Source: Streptomyces sp. WAC05374
Lineage (GTDB): Bacteria; Actinomycetota; Actinomycetes; Streptomycetales; Streptomycetaceae
NCBI RefSeq assembly: GCF_004353505.1
Contig: NZ_SMNQ01000005.1
Location: 248,001-312,000, forward strand
Length of the DNA: 64,000 nucleotides
Direction of reading: 5' to 3'
Below are positions 33,976 through 43,400 of this stretch, in pieces. Both the position numbers and the translations under genes were made by a program. Each line of letters starts with the position of its first letter. Positions within the stretch are counted from its first letter, which is position 1. The notes below the pieces were generated by a model. That model searched no databases. It worked only from the letters and a program-made list of their open reading frames with translations, and was not told where the DNA came from.

Positions 33976-34944
33976 TTACGGGTGGCGGAGCCGCCAGCCC
34001 GCCCACGCGGACTCGACCATCTCGCGCACCCCGTACCGGGCGCTCCAGTCCAGCTCCTCACGGATGCGGTCGGCGGAGGCCACCACGCGGGCCGGGTCGC
34101 CGGGGCGGCGCTCGGTGACCAGCGGCTTGATGTCGGTGCGGCCGGTGACGTCCTGGATGATCCCGACCATCTCCGTGACGGAGACGCCCTCGCCCCGGCC
34201 GATGTTCAGGATCAGCGAGGCGGCCGGGTCGGCGGCGAGCCGGCGGGCGGCGGCGACGTGCGCGGAGGCGATGTCCTCGACGTGGATGTAGTCGCGGATG
34301 CACGTGCCGTCGGGCGTCGGGTAGTCGTCGCCGAAGATCCGCGGCTGCTCGTCGGCCGTGAGCCGCTCGAAGACCATCGGTACGAGGTTGAAGACGCCGT
34401 CGTCGCCCAGCTCGGGCGTGGCGGCGCCCGCCACGTTGAAGTACCGCAGCGAGGCGGTCGCCATGCCGTGCGTCCGCCCCGCCGCCGTGACCAGCCACTC
34501 GCCGGCCAGCTTGGTCTCGCCGTAGGGGTTGATGGGCGCGCACGGGGTGGCCTCGGTGACGAGGTCCACGTCGGGCATGCCGTACACGGCGGCCGACGAC
34601 GAGAACAGGAACCGGGTCACACCGGCCTCCACGGCGCCCTCCAGGAGCGTACGGAGGCCCTCGACGTTCTCGCGGTAGTAGTGCAGCGGCTTGGCGACCG
34701 ACTCGGCGACCTGCTTCTTGCCCGCGATGTGCACGATGCCGGTGACGGCGTGCTCGCGCAGCACGCGGTCGACGACGGCACGGTCCAGGACGGTGCCGAC
34801 CTCCAGGGGGACGCCCTCGGGGAGCCGCTCGGCGCGGCCGGTGCTCAGGTCGTCCAGGACGACGATCCGCTCGCCGCCCTCGGCCATCGCCCTCACCACG
34901 TGGGAGCCGATGAATCCGGCGCCGCCAGTAATCAACCAGGTCAT
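33976..34944 (-). CDS. galE: UDP-glucose 4-epimerase-like NAD-dependent sugar epimerase
   Basis: A 322-residue extended SDR: NAD-binding GGAGFIGSH at residues 7-15, FSSSAAVYG, catalytic NPYGETK, and the GalE-type segment CIRDYIHVEDIASAH. It interconverts UDP-Glc/UDP-Gal or their N-acetyl forms. The gene lies 82 bp below the UDP-sugar dehydrogenase on the same strand. It would supply galactose or GalNAc units to the locally made polymer; which of the two cannot be decided without a substrate-pocket alignment. Confidence 0.9.
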   Translation of the reverse strand: MTWLITGGAGFIGSHVVRAMAEGGERIVVLDDLSTGRAERLPEGVPLEVGTVLDRAVVDRVLREHAVTGIVHIAGKKQVAESVAKPLHYYRENVEGLRTLLEGAVEAGVTRFLFSSSAAVYGMPDVDLVTEATPCAPINPYGETKLAGEWLVTAAGRTHGMATASLRYFNVAGAATPELGDDGVFNLVPMVFERLTADEQPRIFGDDYPTPDGTCIRDYIHVEDIASAHVAAARRLAADPAASLILNIGRGEGVSVTEMVGIIQDVTGRTDIKPLVTERRPGDPARVVASADRIREELDWSARYGVREMVESAWAGWRLRHP

Positions 34945-35026
34945 GGGGAAACCCTCTGCAAACCGGCCCTGCCCCACGTGAGCGGGGCAGGGCCACTGTT
35001 CGTTGTGTACGGGATCGGCCGCTCGG

Positions 35027-36310
35027 TCAGCCGCCGATGACGACGCGGCGGACGCCCTCCCAGCGGGCCGGGTCCGTGGTGCGGCGGCCGTCGACCAGGA
35101 CGGTGACGTCCGGCAGGTCGGCGGCGGCCAGCTCCTTGTACTCGGCGTGGTCGGCCTGGAGGATCGCGGCGGTGACCTTCTCGCCCTGGTGCGGGGTGAG
35201 GCCGTGCGCGGCGAGCTCCTCGGCCGTGTACATCGGGTCGGAGACGTACGGGACGGCGCCCCGGGCCTTGAGGGCCTCGACGGTGCCGAAGACGCCGGAG
35301 AACGCGGTCTCCTTGACGCCACCGCGGTAGGCGGCGCCCAGCACGAGCACGTTCACGTCCTTCAGGTCGCCGTACGCGGCGGCCAGCAGGTCGACGGCGT
35401 ACTCGGGCATCGCGGCGTTGGCCTCGCGGGCCGAGCGCACGACGGTGGCCTCCGGGTCGTTCCACAGGTACATCCGCGGGTAGATCGGGATGCAGTGGCC
35501 GCCGACGGCGATGCCGGGCTGGTGGATGTGGCTGTAGGGCTGGCTGTTGCAGGCCTCGATGACCTTCAGGACGTCGATGTTCTGCTGGTCGGCGAACCGG
35601 GCGAACTGGTTGGCCAGGCCGATGTTGACGTCGCGGTAGGTGGTCTCGGCGAGCTTGGCGAGCTCGGAGGCCTCGGCGGTGCCCAGGTCCCACACGCCGT
35701 TGGCGCGCGGCAGGTCGTCACGCTCGTCGAAGTCGAGGACCTGCTCGTAGAACTCGACGCCGTGCTTGGCCGACGCCTCGTCGATGCCGCCGACGAGCTT
35801 GGGGTAGCGGCGCAGGTCGGCGAAGACGCGGCCGGTGAGGACGCGCTCCGGGGAGAAGACCAGGTGGAAGTCCTCGCCGGCCTTCAGGCCGGAGCCCTCC
35901 TCCAGCATCGGCGCCCAGCGGGTGCGGGTGGTGCCGACCGGCAGGGTCGTCTCGTAGGAGACGAGGGTGCCGGGCTTCAGGCCCTTGGCGATGGCCTTCG
36001 TGGCGGAGTCCATCCAGCCGAAGTCCGGGGTGCCCTCGGCGTCCACGAACAGCGGGACGACGACCACGACGGCCTCGGACTGGGCGACGGCGGCGGCCGT
36101 GTCGGTGGTCGCGGACAGCAGACCGGCGTCGACGGTCTGCTTCAGCAGCCGGTCGAGGTCGTGCTCGCCGGGGAAGGGCTCGGTGCCGGCGTTGACCAGC
36201 TCGACGACCTTCTCGTTGACGTCGGCGCCGATGACCTTGTGGCCCTTGGCGGCGAACTGCACGGCGAGCGGCAGACCGATCTTGCCGAGCGCGACTACAC
36301 AGATATTCAT
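35027..36310 (-). CDS. UDP-N-acetylhexosamine 6-dehydrogenase (WecC/WbpA/WbpO family)
   Basis: A 427-residue NAD-dependent enzyme oxidising C6 of a UDP-sugar to a uronic acid. It shows ICVVALGKIGLPLAVQ at the N-terminus, TLPVGTTR, FSPERVLTGR, LAKLAETTYRDVNIGLANQFA and the catalytic cysteine in VGGHCIPIYPRMYLW, where most relatives have GGHCIPxDP. The third domain reads GAAYRGGVKE rather than the usual GxxYKxxxxD. ATG 36310 overlaps the GT2 stop (ATGA), with GAGGA upstream. UDP-GlcNAc or UDP-ManNAc is the likely substrate, feeding the diacetamido-uronic acid or ManNAcA route. Confidence 0.9.
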   Translation of the reverse strand: MNICVVALGKIGLPLAVQFAAKGHKVIGADVNEKVVELVNAGTEPFPGEHDLDRLLKQTVDAGLLSATTDTAAAVAQSEAVVVVVPLFVDAEGTPDFGWMDSATKAIAKGLKPGTLVSYETTLPVGTTRTRWAPMLEEGSGLKAGEDFHLVFSPERVLTGRVFADLRRYPKLVGGIDEASAKHGVEFYEQVLDFDERDDLPRANGVWDLGTAEASELAKLAETTYRDVNIGLANQFARFADQQNIDVLKVIEACNSQPYSHIHQPGIAVGGHCIPIYPRMYLWNDPEATVVRSAREANAAMPEYAVDLLAAAYGDLKDVNVLVLGAAYRGGVKETAFSGVFGTVEALKARGAVPYVSDPMYTAEELAAHGLTPHQGEKVTAAILQADHAEYKELAAADLPDVTVLVDGRRTTDPARWEGVRRVVIGG

Positions 36311-37935
36311 CGGGTCAGTTTCCTCTTCACACGGGACATCAGTTGACGCAGTCGCTTGCCCACGCCGAGCGAGGGCTCCCAGAGCGGGGCCGTGGTGATC
36401 ACCAGCCGCCCCTTGGGGTTGGCGTTGGCGGAGATCCGGTAGGGGACGCGCTCGCGCCAGCGCCGGGCCAGGGGCAGTGGCCGGCCGCGGACCGGCACGG
36501 GAATCTCGTACGTCGAGCCTGCCACGTCGGCGTACACGCGCACACCGAGCTTGGCGCTCTTGGCTTTGACCGGGATGCGGGCGGTGAGCAGGGTGCCCTC
36601 GCCGTCCTCGGTCGGCTTGCGGGTGAACTCCCCCACCGTCGCGGGCAGTTCGTGCCCCACGGGGAGCCGGCGGGCGCCGGGCTTGTCGGCGCTCTTGGGC
36701 ATGGCCTTCGTGGCGAGCCTCACGACGGCGGAGCCGGTCTCGCCGGCCAGGCCGAGCCGTACCGTCAGGTCGACGGCCATGTCGTCGCCGTGCTGGTCCC
36801 ACTCGGCCGCGACCAGCGAGGTGTTCTCGGCCAGCCGCCCGGGGACGGCCTCGCCGATCACCTCGTACGCCCGGTCGGGCAGCCCCAGGGACGGGTCGCG
36901 GAAGCCCCGGTAGCGGACGAAGGCCCGCCCGTCCTCCAGCAGCAGCGGCGGCGAGCCGTGCTCGGCCTCGTCCTCGATGGCCCGTACGAGCTCCTCGACG
37001 GCGCCCCGCCGGGCCAGGCAGATCCGCACCCGCCGCTTGACGTCCATCGCGTCGCGCAGCGCGTCGGTGAAGTACTCGTCCGCCAGCTTCGCGATGCCCG
37101 CGCAGATCTCGGTCCGCGTCACCGCGTCCAGCGCCGGGAAGTCGTCCTGGACCAGCTTGGCGAGCTCCCAGGTGAAGTGGCGCTTGAGGACCGCGTCACG
37201 CTGCGGGCCCGCCTCGATGAGCGAGGCCGCGAAGTGCATGATCCGCTCGGTGCAGCGCAGCCGGGACAGGTGGTTCGCCCGGTAGGTGATGTTGCTGGCG
37301 TCGCCGCGCTTGACCGCGTAGTAGTACGTGTAGTCCGCCAGGACCGAGATCTTCGCGGCCCGTACGCACGCCTCCAGGGTGAACGGCTGGTCGGAGCCGA
37401 CCGGCAGGTCCTCGGGGAAGCGCAGCTTGTGCTTCTCCACCAGCTCGCGGCGGAAGAGCTTGGTGTTGGCCAGCGTGAACGGCAGGGCCGAGTCGTACAG
37501 CGAGACGTCCGGGTCGCTCTTCTTGAACAGCGCCTGGTGGACGTAACGGCCGTTCGTGCCCACCATCTTGCCGACGACGACGTCGGAGCCGTGCTCGTCG
37601 GCACAGGCCACCATGCGCGCCAGGGCTTCCTTGCCCAGGTAGTCGTCGGAGCCGATGAAGTAGACGTAACGACCGGTGGCCAGCTCCAGGGCCCGGTTGC
37701 TGGGAGCAGCCGGGCCGCCGGAGTTGGCCTGATGGATCACCTTGACAGTATTCGGGTACTTCTCCGCGAAGCGGTCCAGTTCCCGGCCACTGTCGTCGGT
37801 CGAGCCGTCGTCGACGGCCACGACCTCGAGCCGGTCCAGCCCGATGCTCTGCCCCACCAGCGAGTTCAGGCACTCGGTGAGGTACGGCATCGTGTTGTAC
37901 ACGGCTACCACGACGGTGACATCGGGTGTGGTCAA
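36307..37935 (-). CDS. GT2 glycosyltransferase with long C-terminal domain
   Basis: 542 residues. The first 340 align end to end by eye with the GT2 at 15122-16291: VTVVVAVYNTMPYL, AVDDGSTDDSG and YRGFRDPSLGLPDRAYEV. The extra C-terminal 200 residues are beta-rich, like accessory domains of teichoic-acid GlcNAc transferases. The usual DADDYLG metal site reads GSDDYLG, losing the first aspartate. The TTG start overlaps the oxidoreductase stop (TTGA). As third gene of a four-gene coupled operon that makes an amino-uronic acid, it probably transfers that or a neighbouring sugar. Confidence 0.85.
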   Translation of the reverse strand: MTTPDVTVVVAVYNTMPYLTECLNSLVGQSIGLDRLEVVAVDDGSTDDSGRELDRFAEKYPNTVKVIHQANSGGPAAPSNRALELATGRYVYFIGSDDYLGKEALARMVACADEHGSDVVVGKMVGTNGRYVHQALFKKSDPDVSLYDSALPFTLANTKLFRRELVEKHKLRFPEDLPVGSDQPFTLEACVRAAKISVLADYTYYYAVKRGDASNITYRANHLSRLRCTERIMHFAASLIEAGPQRDAVLKRHFTWELAKLVQDDFPALDAVTRTEICAGIAKLADEYFTDALRDAMDVKRRVRICLARRGAVEELVRAIEDEAEHGSPPLLLEDGRAFVRYRGFRDPSLGLPDRAYEVIGEAVPGRLAENTSLVAAEWDQHGDDMAVDLTVRLGLAGETGSAVVRLATKAMPKSADKPGARRLPVGHELPATVGEFTRKPTEDGEGTLLTARIPVKAKSAKLGVRVYADVAGSTYEIPVPVRGRPLPLARRWRERVPYRISANANPKGRLVITTAPLWEPSLGVGKRLRQLMSRVKRKLTR

Positions 37936-38945
37936 CTGGCCACGTCCTCCGGGGTGAGCCGCACGGTGACGCCGCGGTCGGCGGAGTCGATGACGGCCGC
38001 GGCCACCTCCACCGTACGCAGGCCCTGGCGCAGGGTGCAGATGTCGTCGCCCTTGCCGAGGACCGCGTCGCGGAACAGCTCGTGCTCGACGAGGAGCGGC
38101 TCCCGCTTGGGGATGGCGTAGCGGATCATGTCACCCTCGGACACACCGCGGAACGCGCGCAGCGCCTCCCACTCGGTGGCGACGGCGGCGTTGGAGTAGA
38201 ACGTGAGGTCGGCGGTGAGGGTGTCGGCGATGAAGCAGCCCTTCTCACCGGTGACCGACGTGAAGCGTTCCTTCAGCGGGCTCAGCCAGTTGACCAGGTG
38301 GTTGACCATCGTGCCGTCGGAGAGCTGGCCGACGGCGGAGACCATGTCCTCGTGCGGGCGGCCCGACTTGGACACCGTGTGCGCGGCGATCGACGTGTAC
38401 TGCTGGCCGGTGACCCAGCCCGTCAGGTCGATGTCGTGGGTGGCGAGGTCCTTGACCACGCCGACGTCCGCGATGCGGTGCGGGAAGGGGCCCTGGCGGC
38501 GGGTGACGACCTGGTAGACGTCGCCCAGCTCGCCGGCCTCCAGGCGGGTGCGCAGCGAGCGCAGCGCCGGGTTGCAGCGCTCGATGTGGCCGACACCGGC
38601 CACCAGGCTCCGCGTCTCGAACGCCTCGACGAGGCGGCGGGCGCCCTCGACCGTGTCGGCGACCGGCTTCTCGATCAGCGCGTGCACCCCGGCGTCGGCC
38701 AGCTTCAGGCCGACCTCCTCGTGCAGCGCGGTCGGGCAGGCGACGACGGCGTAGTCGATGCCCAGCGAGATCAGTTCCTCGACGGTGGACAGGACGGGCG
38801 CGCCCTGCGCCCAGCCGTTCTTGTCGCCCATCGGGTCGACGACGCCGACGAGCGTGACGCCGTCCAGCCCGGCCAGTACGCGGGCGTGGTGGCGTCCCAT
38901 GGAGCCGAGGCCGATCAGGCCGGCCCGCATTCCAGCAGCAGTCAC
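37932..38945 (-). CDS. Gfo/Idh/MocA-family UDP-sugar 3-oxidase (WbpB/WlbA-like)
   Basis: A 337-residue NAD-dependent oxidoreductase: GLIGLGSMGRHHARV near residue 10, EKPVADT, GHIERCNPAL and VKDLATHDIDL, the usual WlbA/UDP-GlcNAc-3-dehydrogenase landmarks. It oxidises the C3 hydroxyl to a ketone for the aminotransferase encoded just upstream. GTG 38945 overlaps the aminotransferase stop (GTGA), and its own stop overlaps the GT2 start. The pairing with a DegT aminotransferase is the classic sign of 3-amino-sugar synthesis. Confidence 0.88.
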   Translation of the reverse strand: MTAAGMRAGLIGLGSMGRHHARVLAGLDGVTLVGVVDPMGDKNGWAQGAPVLSTVEELISLGIDYAVVACPTALHEEVGLKLADAGVHALIEKPVADTVEGARRLVEAFETRSLVAGVGHIERCNPALRSLRTRLEAGELGDVYQVVTRRQGPFPHRIADVGVVKDLATHDIDLTGWVTGQQYTSIAAHTVSKSGRPHEDMVSAVGQLSDGTMVNHLVNWLSPLKERFTSVTGEKGCFIADTLTADLTFYSNAAVATEWEALRAFRGVSEGDMIRYAIPKREPLLVEHELFRDAVLGKGDDICTLRQGLRTVEVAAAVIDSADRGVTVRLTPEDVAS

Positions 38946-40069
38946 AGGTTCTCTCCCAGCGCGTTCACGGCGGTGACGATGCGCTCAAGGTCGTTCTGGG
39001 TCAGCGAGGGGTGGACGGGCAGCGAGACGACCTCGGCGGCGGCCTTCTCCGTCTCGGGCAGGTCCCAGTTCCGGCCCGCCTTCTGGTCCGGCTCCCAGTA
39101 CGGCTTGAGCCGGTGGATCGGGGTCGGGTAGTACACGGCGTTGCCGACGCCCGCCTCGGTGAGCTTCGCCATCGCGGCGTCGCGCGCGCCCTCGCCGCCC
39201 CGCACCCGGATCGTGTACTGGTGGTAGATGTGGCGCGCGCCCTCGGCGACGACCGGCGTCACGATGTTCGGCGCGGTGATGTGCTCCGAGAGGTACGCGG
39301 CGTTGGCGATGCGCGTCTCGGTCCAGCCGTGCAGCTTGGAGAGCTGGACGCGGCCGACGGCGGCGGCCACGTCGGTCATGCGCATGTTGGCGCCGACGAT
39401 CTCGTTGGCGTACCGCTGCTCCATGCCCTGGTTGCGCAGCAGGCGCAGGGTGCGGGCGATCTCGGCGTCGGCCGTGGAGATCATGCCGCCCTCGAGGGAG
39501 TGCATGTTCTTGGTCGGGTAGAAGCTGAACGTGCCACCGGAGCCGAACGCGCCGACCGGGGTGCCGTGCAGGGCCGCGGCGTGCGCCTGGCAGGCGTCCT
39601 CGACGACCGCGAGCTTGTGCTTCTCCGCGATGGCCATGATCTTGTCCATGGCGGCCGGGTTGCCGTAGATGTGGACCGGCATGATCGCGGCGGTGCGCGG
39701 GGTGATGGCGGCCTCGACGGCGGCGGGGTCGATGTTGAAGCTGTCGGCCTCGATGTCGACGAAGACGACGTCGGCGCCCACGAGGCGGACCGCGTTCGCC
39801 GACGCGGCGAACGAGAAGGACGGGACGATCACCTCGTCACCCGGGCCGATGTTCAGCGCCATCAGAAGGAGGTGCAGCGCCGACGTACCGGAGTTGACGG
39901 CGACGCAGTGGCGCCCGTCGACCAGCTCGGAGAATCCCTCCTCGAAGGCGGCCACTTCGGGGCCCTGTACGACCCGGCCCGTGCGCAGTACGCGTACGGC
40001 GGCCTCGATCTCTTCTTCACCGATGACCGGGCGGGCAGCGGGGATGGGCTGCTCGTTGATGCTCGGCAT
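38942..40069 (-). CDS. DegT/DnrJ/EryC1-family sugar aminotransferase (WbpE-like)
   Basis: A 375-residue PLP enzyme adding an amino group to a keto-UDP-sugar. It shows GRVVQGPEVAAFE, NSGTSALHLLLMAL, PVHIYGNPAAMDKI, EDACQAHAA and the PLP lysine in FSFYPTKNMHSLEGG. ATG 40069 is preceded by AAGGAGG, the best SD of the operon and consistent with its being the first gene. It is followed by overlapping genes for the C3 oxidase, a GT2 and the C6 dehydrogenase. Product expected: UDP-GlcNAc(3NH2)A, which the acetyltransferase at 25307 could finish. Confidence 0.92.
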   Translation of the reverse strand: MPSINEQPIPAARPVIGEEEIEAAVRVLRTGRVVQGPEVAAFEEGFSELVDGRHCVAVNSGTSALHLLLMALNIGPGDEVIVPSFSFAASANAVRLVGADVVFVDIEADSFNIDPAAVEAAITPRTAAIMPVHIYGNPAAMDKIMAIAEKHKLAVVEDACQAHAAALHGTPVGAFGSGGTFSFYPTKNMHSLEGGMISTADAEIARTLRLLRNQGMEQRYANEIVGANMRMTDVAAAVGRVQLSKLHGWTETRIANAAYLSEHITAPNIVTPVVAEGARHIYHQYTIRVRGGEGARDAAMAKLTEAGVGNAVYYPTPIHRLKPYWEPDQKAGRNWDLPETEKAAAEVVSLPVHPSLTQNDLERIVTAVNALGENL

Positions 40070-40426
40070 GGACGTCCTCCTTGAACACCGCAAGAGCTCT
40101 TTGTGGCAGAGGTCTGAAGGGTGTTGCGGAGGCTAACAAGGCCGCGCTACCCCTCCGGCGCGATGCCGACGCCCTACCGAGGAATGCTGGGACCGGTCTG
40201 TCCCGGAACCGGGTCGGTCACCGACCGTAGTCTTCGGGCGGGGCCCGCCGACGGCAGCGACCGGCGTCACATTATCAGGAATTTCCTAGTCAATTTCGGG
40301 GCCGTTAACCGTTGGAGGCATCGATTCCGAAACAAAACCGCGGCTCCGGCCCCGCTAATCCGGGGCGGTACGCGGAACGTTCAATCGGCGCTCACCGGGT
40401 GTTCGGCGGACAGCTCACCGCCGGCG
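40070..40426. other. Gap holding the promoter of the amino-sugar operon
   Basis: The 357 bp contain a distinctly A/T-richer island at 40268-40345. On the minus strand TTGACT (40288-40293) and TAATGT (40269-40274) flank a dyad AGGAA-T-TTCCT (40277-40287). The 13-bp spacing is too short for a standard sigma-70 promoter, so one hexamer may be incidental or the dyad an operator. No gene was found. Confidence 0.45.
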
Positions 40427-40462
40427 CCCGGTCACCGTGACCACTGTCACGGTGACCGGGCA
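40427..40462 (-). terminator. Terminator of the RNase E/G gene
   Basis: Perfect 16-bp arms GCCCGGTCACCGTGAC/GTCACGGTGACCGGGC with a 4-nt loop, 9 nt past the stop codon. Confidence 0.9.
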
Positions 40463-40471
40463 CCCGGCTGT

Positions 40472-43400
40472 CTACTGCTCGGCCGCGACGGTCTTCTTGG
40501 CGGCCGACTTGGCCGTCTTCGCCGTCTTCGCCGCCGTCTTGGTGGCCGCCGTCTTGGTGGCGGCCTTCTTGGCGGTCGTCTTCTTCGCCGCGGTCGTCTT
40601 CTTGGCGGCCGTCTTCTTGGCGGCCGCCTTCTTCGCCGTGGCCTTCTTGGCGGTCTTGCGCGCCGCGGCCTTCTTGGCCGGAGCCGCTTCCTCCGCGGCC
40701 TCGGACTGTGCGGCCTCGGGCTGTGCGGCCCCGGTGACCTCGGCGGCCTCCGGTGCCGTTTCCGCCACCGGTGCCTCCGGTGCCTCGGGCTGTGCCGGGG
40801 AGCCGCTGCTCACCACGACGACCGCGGCCTCCGCGGCGGCGGGCGAACCGGCCGGAGCGGTGACCTTGCGGACGACCCGGCGGCGCGCACGCGGCGGGGC
40901 GGCCACGGGGGCCTCCTGGGCGACCGGCTCCTCGGGCGCGGCCGACGCGGCCGGCTCGGCCTGCGGCTCGGGCGCGGGCTCCCGGACGGGCTCCGACACG
41001 GGCTCCGGCTGGGCGGGCTCCGGCTCCTCCTCGGCCGCCACCGGCTTCGGCGGGCCAGCCGGGGCGGTCGCCTTACGGGTGGCGCGGCGCCGGGTGCGGC
41101 CCTGCGGGGCCGCCTCGGCGGCGGGAGCGGCCTCGGCCACCGTCGCCGCCTCGGCCGCGGTGGCGAGCGCCGGGGCGGCCTCCACCTCGATGGCCTCGGG
41201 GGCCACCTCGGCGACCGCCGGCTGCGGCACGGGCTCCATGGCCGGCTTCGGCGCACCGGCCGGGGCCGTCGCCTTGCGGGACACCCGGCGGCGCGAACGG
41301 CCACGGCCCGCGGCCGCCTCGGCCTCCGCGACGCTGGAGTAGAGCTCCTCGTCGGGACGGAACGGCTCCTCCACCGCCACCGGGGCCGCGACCTCGGCGG
41401 CGACCTCGGCCTCGGTCTCGATCTCCGGCTCGGTCTCGGTCTCGGTGGTCTCCGGCTCGGCCTCCGCCTCGGCGGCACGGGCGCGCTTCTTGGCACGCTT
41501 GCCGCCGTTGCCACCGCCACCGGCGGTGGTCGGCTGCTCCATGTGGACGATCACGCCACGGCCGTTGCAGTGGACGCAGGTCTCGGAGAAGGACTCCAGC
41601 AGGCCCTGGCCCACCCGCTTGCGGGTCATCTGGACCAGGCCCAGCGAGGTGACCTCGGCGACCTGGTGCTTGGTGCGGTCCCGGCCCAGGCACTCCAGCA
41701 GGCGCCGCAGCACCAGGTCCCGGTTGGACTCCAGCACCATGTCGATGAAGTCGATGACGACGATGCCGCCGAGGTCGCGCAGCCGGAGCTGGCGCACGAT
41801 CTCCTCGGCCGCCTCCAGGTTGTTCCTGGTGACGGTCTCCTCGAGGTTGCCGCCCTGGCCGGTGAACTTGCCGGTGTTGACGTCGACGACGATCATCGCC
41901 TCGGTCTTGTCGATCACCAGCGAGCCGCCGGACGGCAGCCAGACCTTGCGGTCCAGCGCCTTCATGAGCTGCTCGTCGATCCGGTACGTGGCGAAGACGT
42001 CGGTCTCCGACGTCCAGCGCTGGAGCCGGTCCGCCAGGTCGGGCGCCACGTGCGACACGTAGCCGTGGATGGTCTTCCACGCCTCGTCGCCGCTGACGAT
42101 CACCTTCGAGAAGTCCTCGTTGAAGATGTCGCGGACGACCCGGACGGTCATGTCGGGCTCACCGTAGAGAAGGGTCGGAGCGTTGCCGTTCTTCGCCTTC
42201 TTCTGGATGTCTTCCCACTGCGCCTGGAGCCGCTCGACGTCCCGGCGCAGCTCGTCCTCGCTCGCGCCCTCGGCGGCGGTGCGCACGATGACGCCCGCGT
42301 CCTCGGGGACGATCTTCTTGAGGATGGTCTTCAGCCGGGCGCGCTCGGTGTCGGGCAGCTTGCGGCTGATACCGGTCATCGAGCCCTCGGGCACGTACAC
42401 CAGGTAGCGGCCGGGCAGCGAGACCTGGCTGGTGAGGCGGGCGCCCTTGTGGCCGATCGGGTCCTTCGTCACCTGGACGAGGACGGACTGGCCCGACTTG
42501 AGCGCGGTCTCGATCCGGCGCGGCCCGTTGGCCATGCCGAGCGCCTCGAAGTTGACCTCACCGGCGTACAGGACGGCGTTGCGGCCCTTGCCGATGTCGA
42601 CGAACGCGGCCTCCATGGACGGCAGGACGTTCTGGACCTTGCCCAGGTAGACGTTGCCGACGTAGCTGGTGGCCTGCTCCTTGTTGACGTAGTGCTCGAC
42701 GAGCACGTTGTCCTCGAGGACGCCGATCTGGGTGCGCTCGCCGCTCTGGCGGACGACCATCACGCGCTCGACGGCCTCGCGGCGCGCCAGGAACTCGGCC
42801 TCGGTGATGATCGGGACGCGGCGGCGGCCCTGCTCGCGGCCCTCGCGGCGGCGCTGCTTCTTGGCCTCCAGACGGGTCGAGCCCTTGATGGACTGCACCT
42901 CGTCGGACGGCTCGGCCTTGGGGCGGGGCTCGCGGACCTTGACGACCGTGCGGACGCCGTCCTCCTCGCCCGCCTCGGCCTCGGCACCCCCGTCACCGCT
43001 GCGGCGACGGCGGCGACGGCGACGGCGGGAGCTGCTGGTGCCGGCGGCCGACGGGGTGCCCGCCTCGTCGTGCTCGTCCTCGGCCTCGTCCTGCTCCTCC
43101 TCGGCCTCCTCGTCGGCGGCCTCCTCCTCGGCGCGGGCGGCCTCCTCGGCCTCCTCCCCCTCGGTGGCCTCGCCACGGCGGCGACGGCGGCCACCACGGC
43201 GGCGGCGGCGCGAGGGACGGTCCTCGAACTCGTCACCCTCCTCGCCGACGGCCTCCGCCTCGGGCTCGGTCTCCACCTCGGCCTCGGCCTCGGCCTCGGT
43301 TTCGGTGGCGGCCGGGGCCTCGGGCTCCGGCTGGGCCTGCTCGGCGCGCTCGGCCGGTTCGCCACGGCGGCGACGGCGGCGACGGCCGCCCGCCTCGGGC

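Noticed and set aside
29203..36310. Epimerase plus dehydrogenase read simply as WecB/WecC for enterobacterial-common-antigen-type ManNAcA
   Set aside because: It is possible, but it leaves the oxidase, aminotransferase and acetyltransferase unexplained, so the diacetamido-uronic acid route is preferred.
40427..40462. A possible short CRISPR-like or regulatory palindrome
   Set aside because: It is a single inverted repeat right after the rne stop with no repeat-spacer array, and is best read as a terminator.
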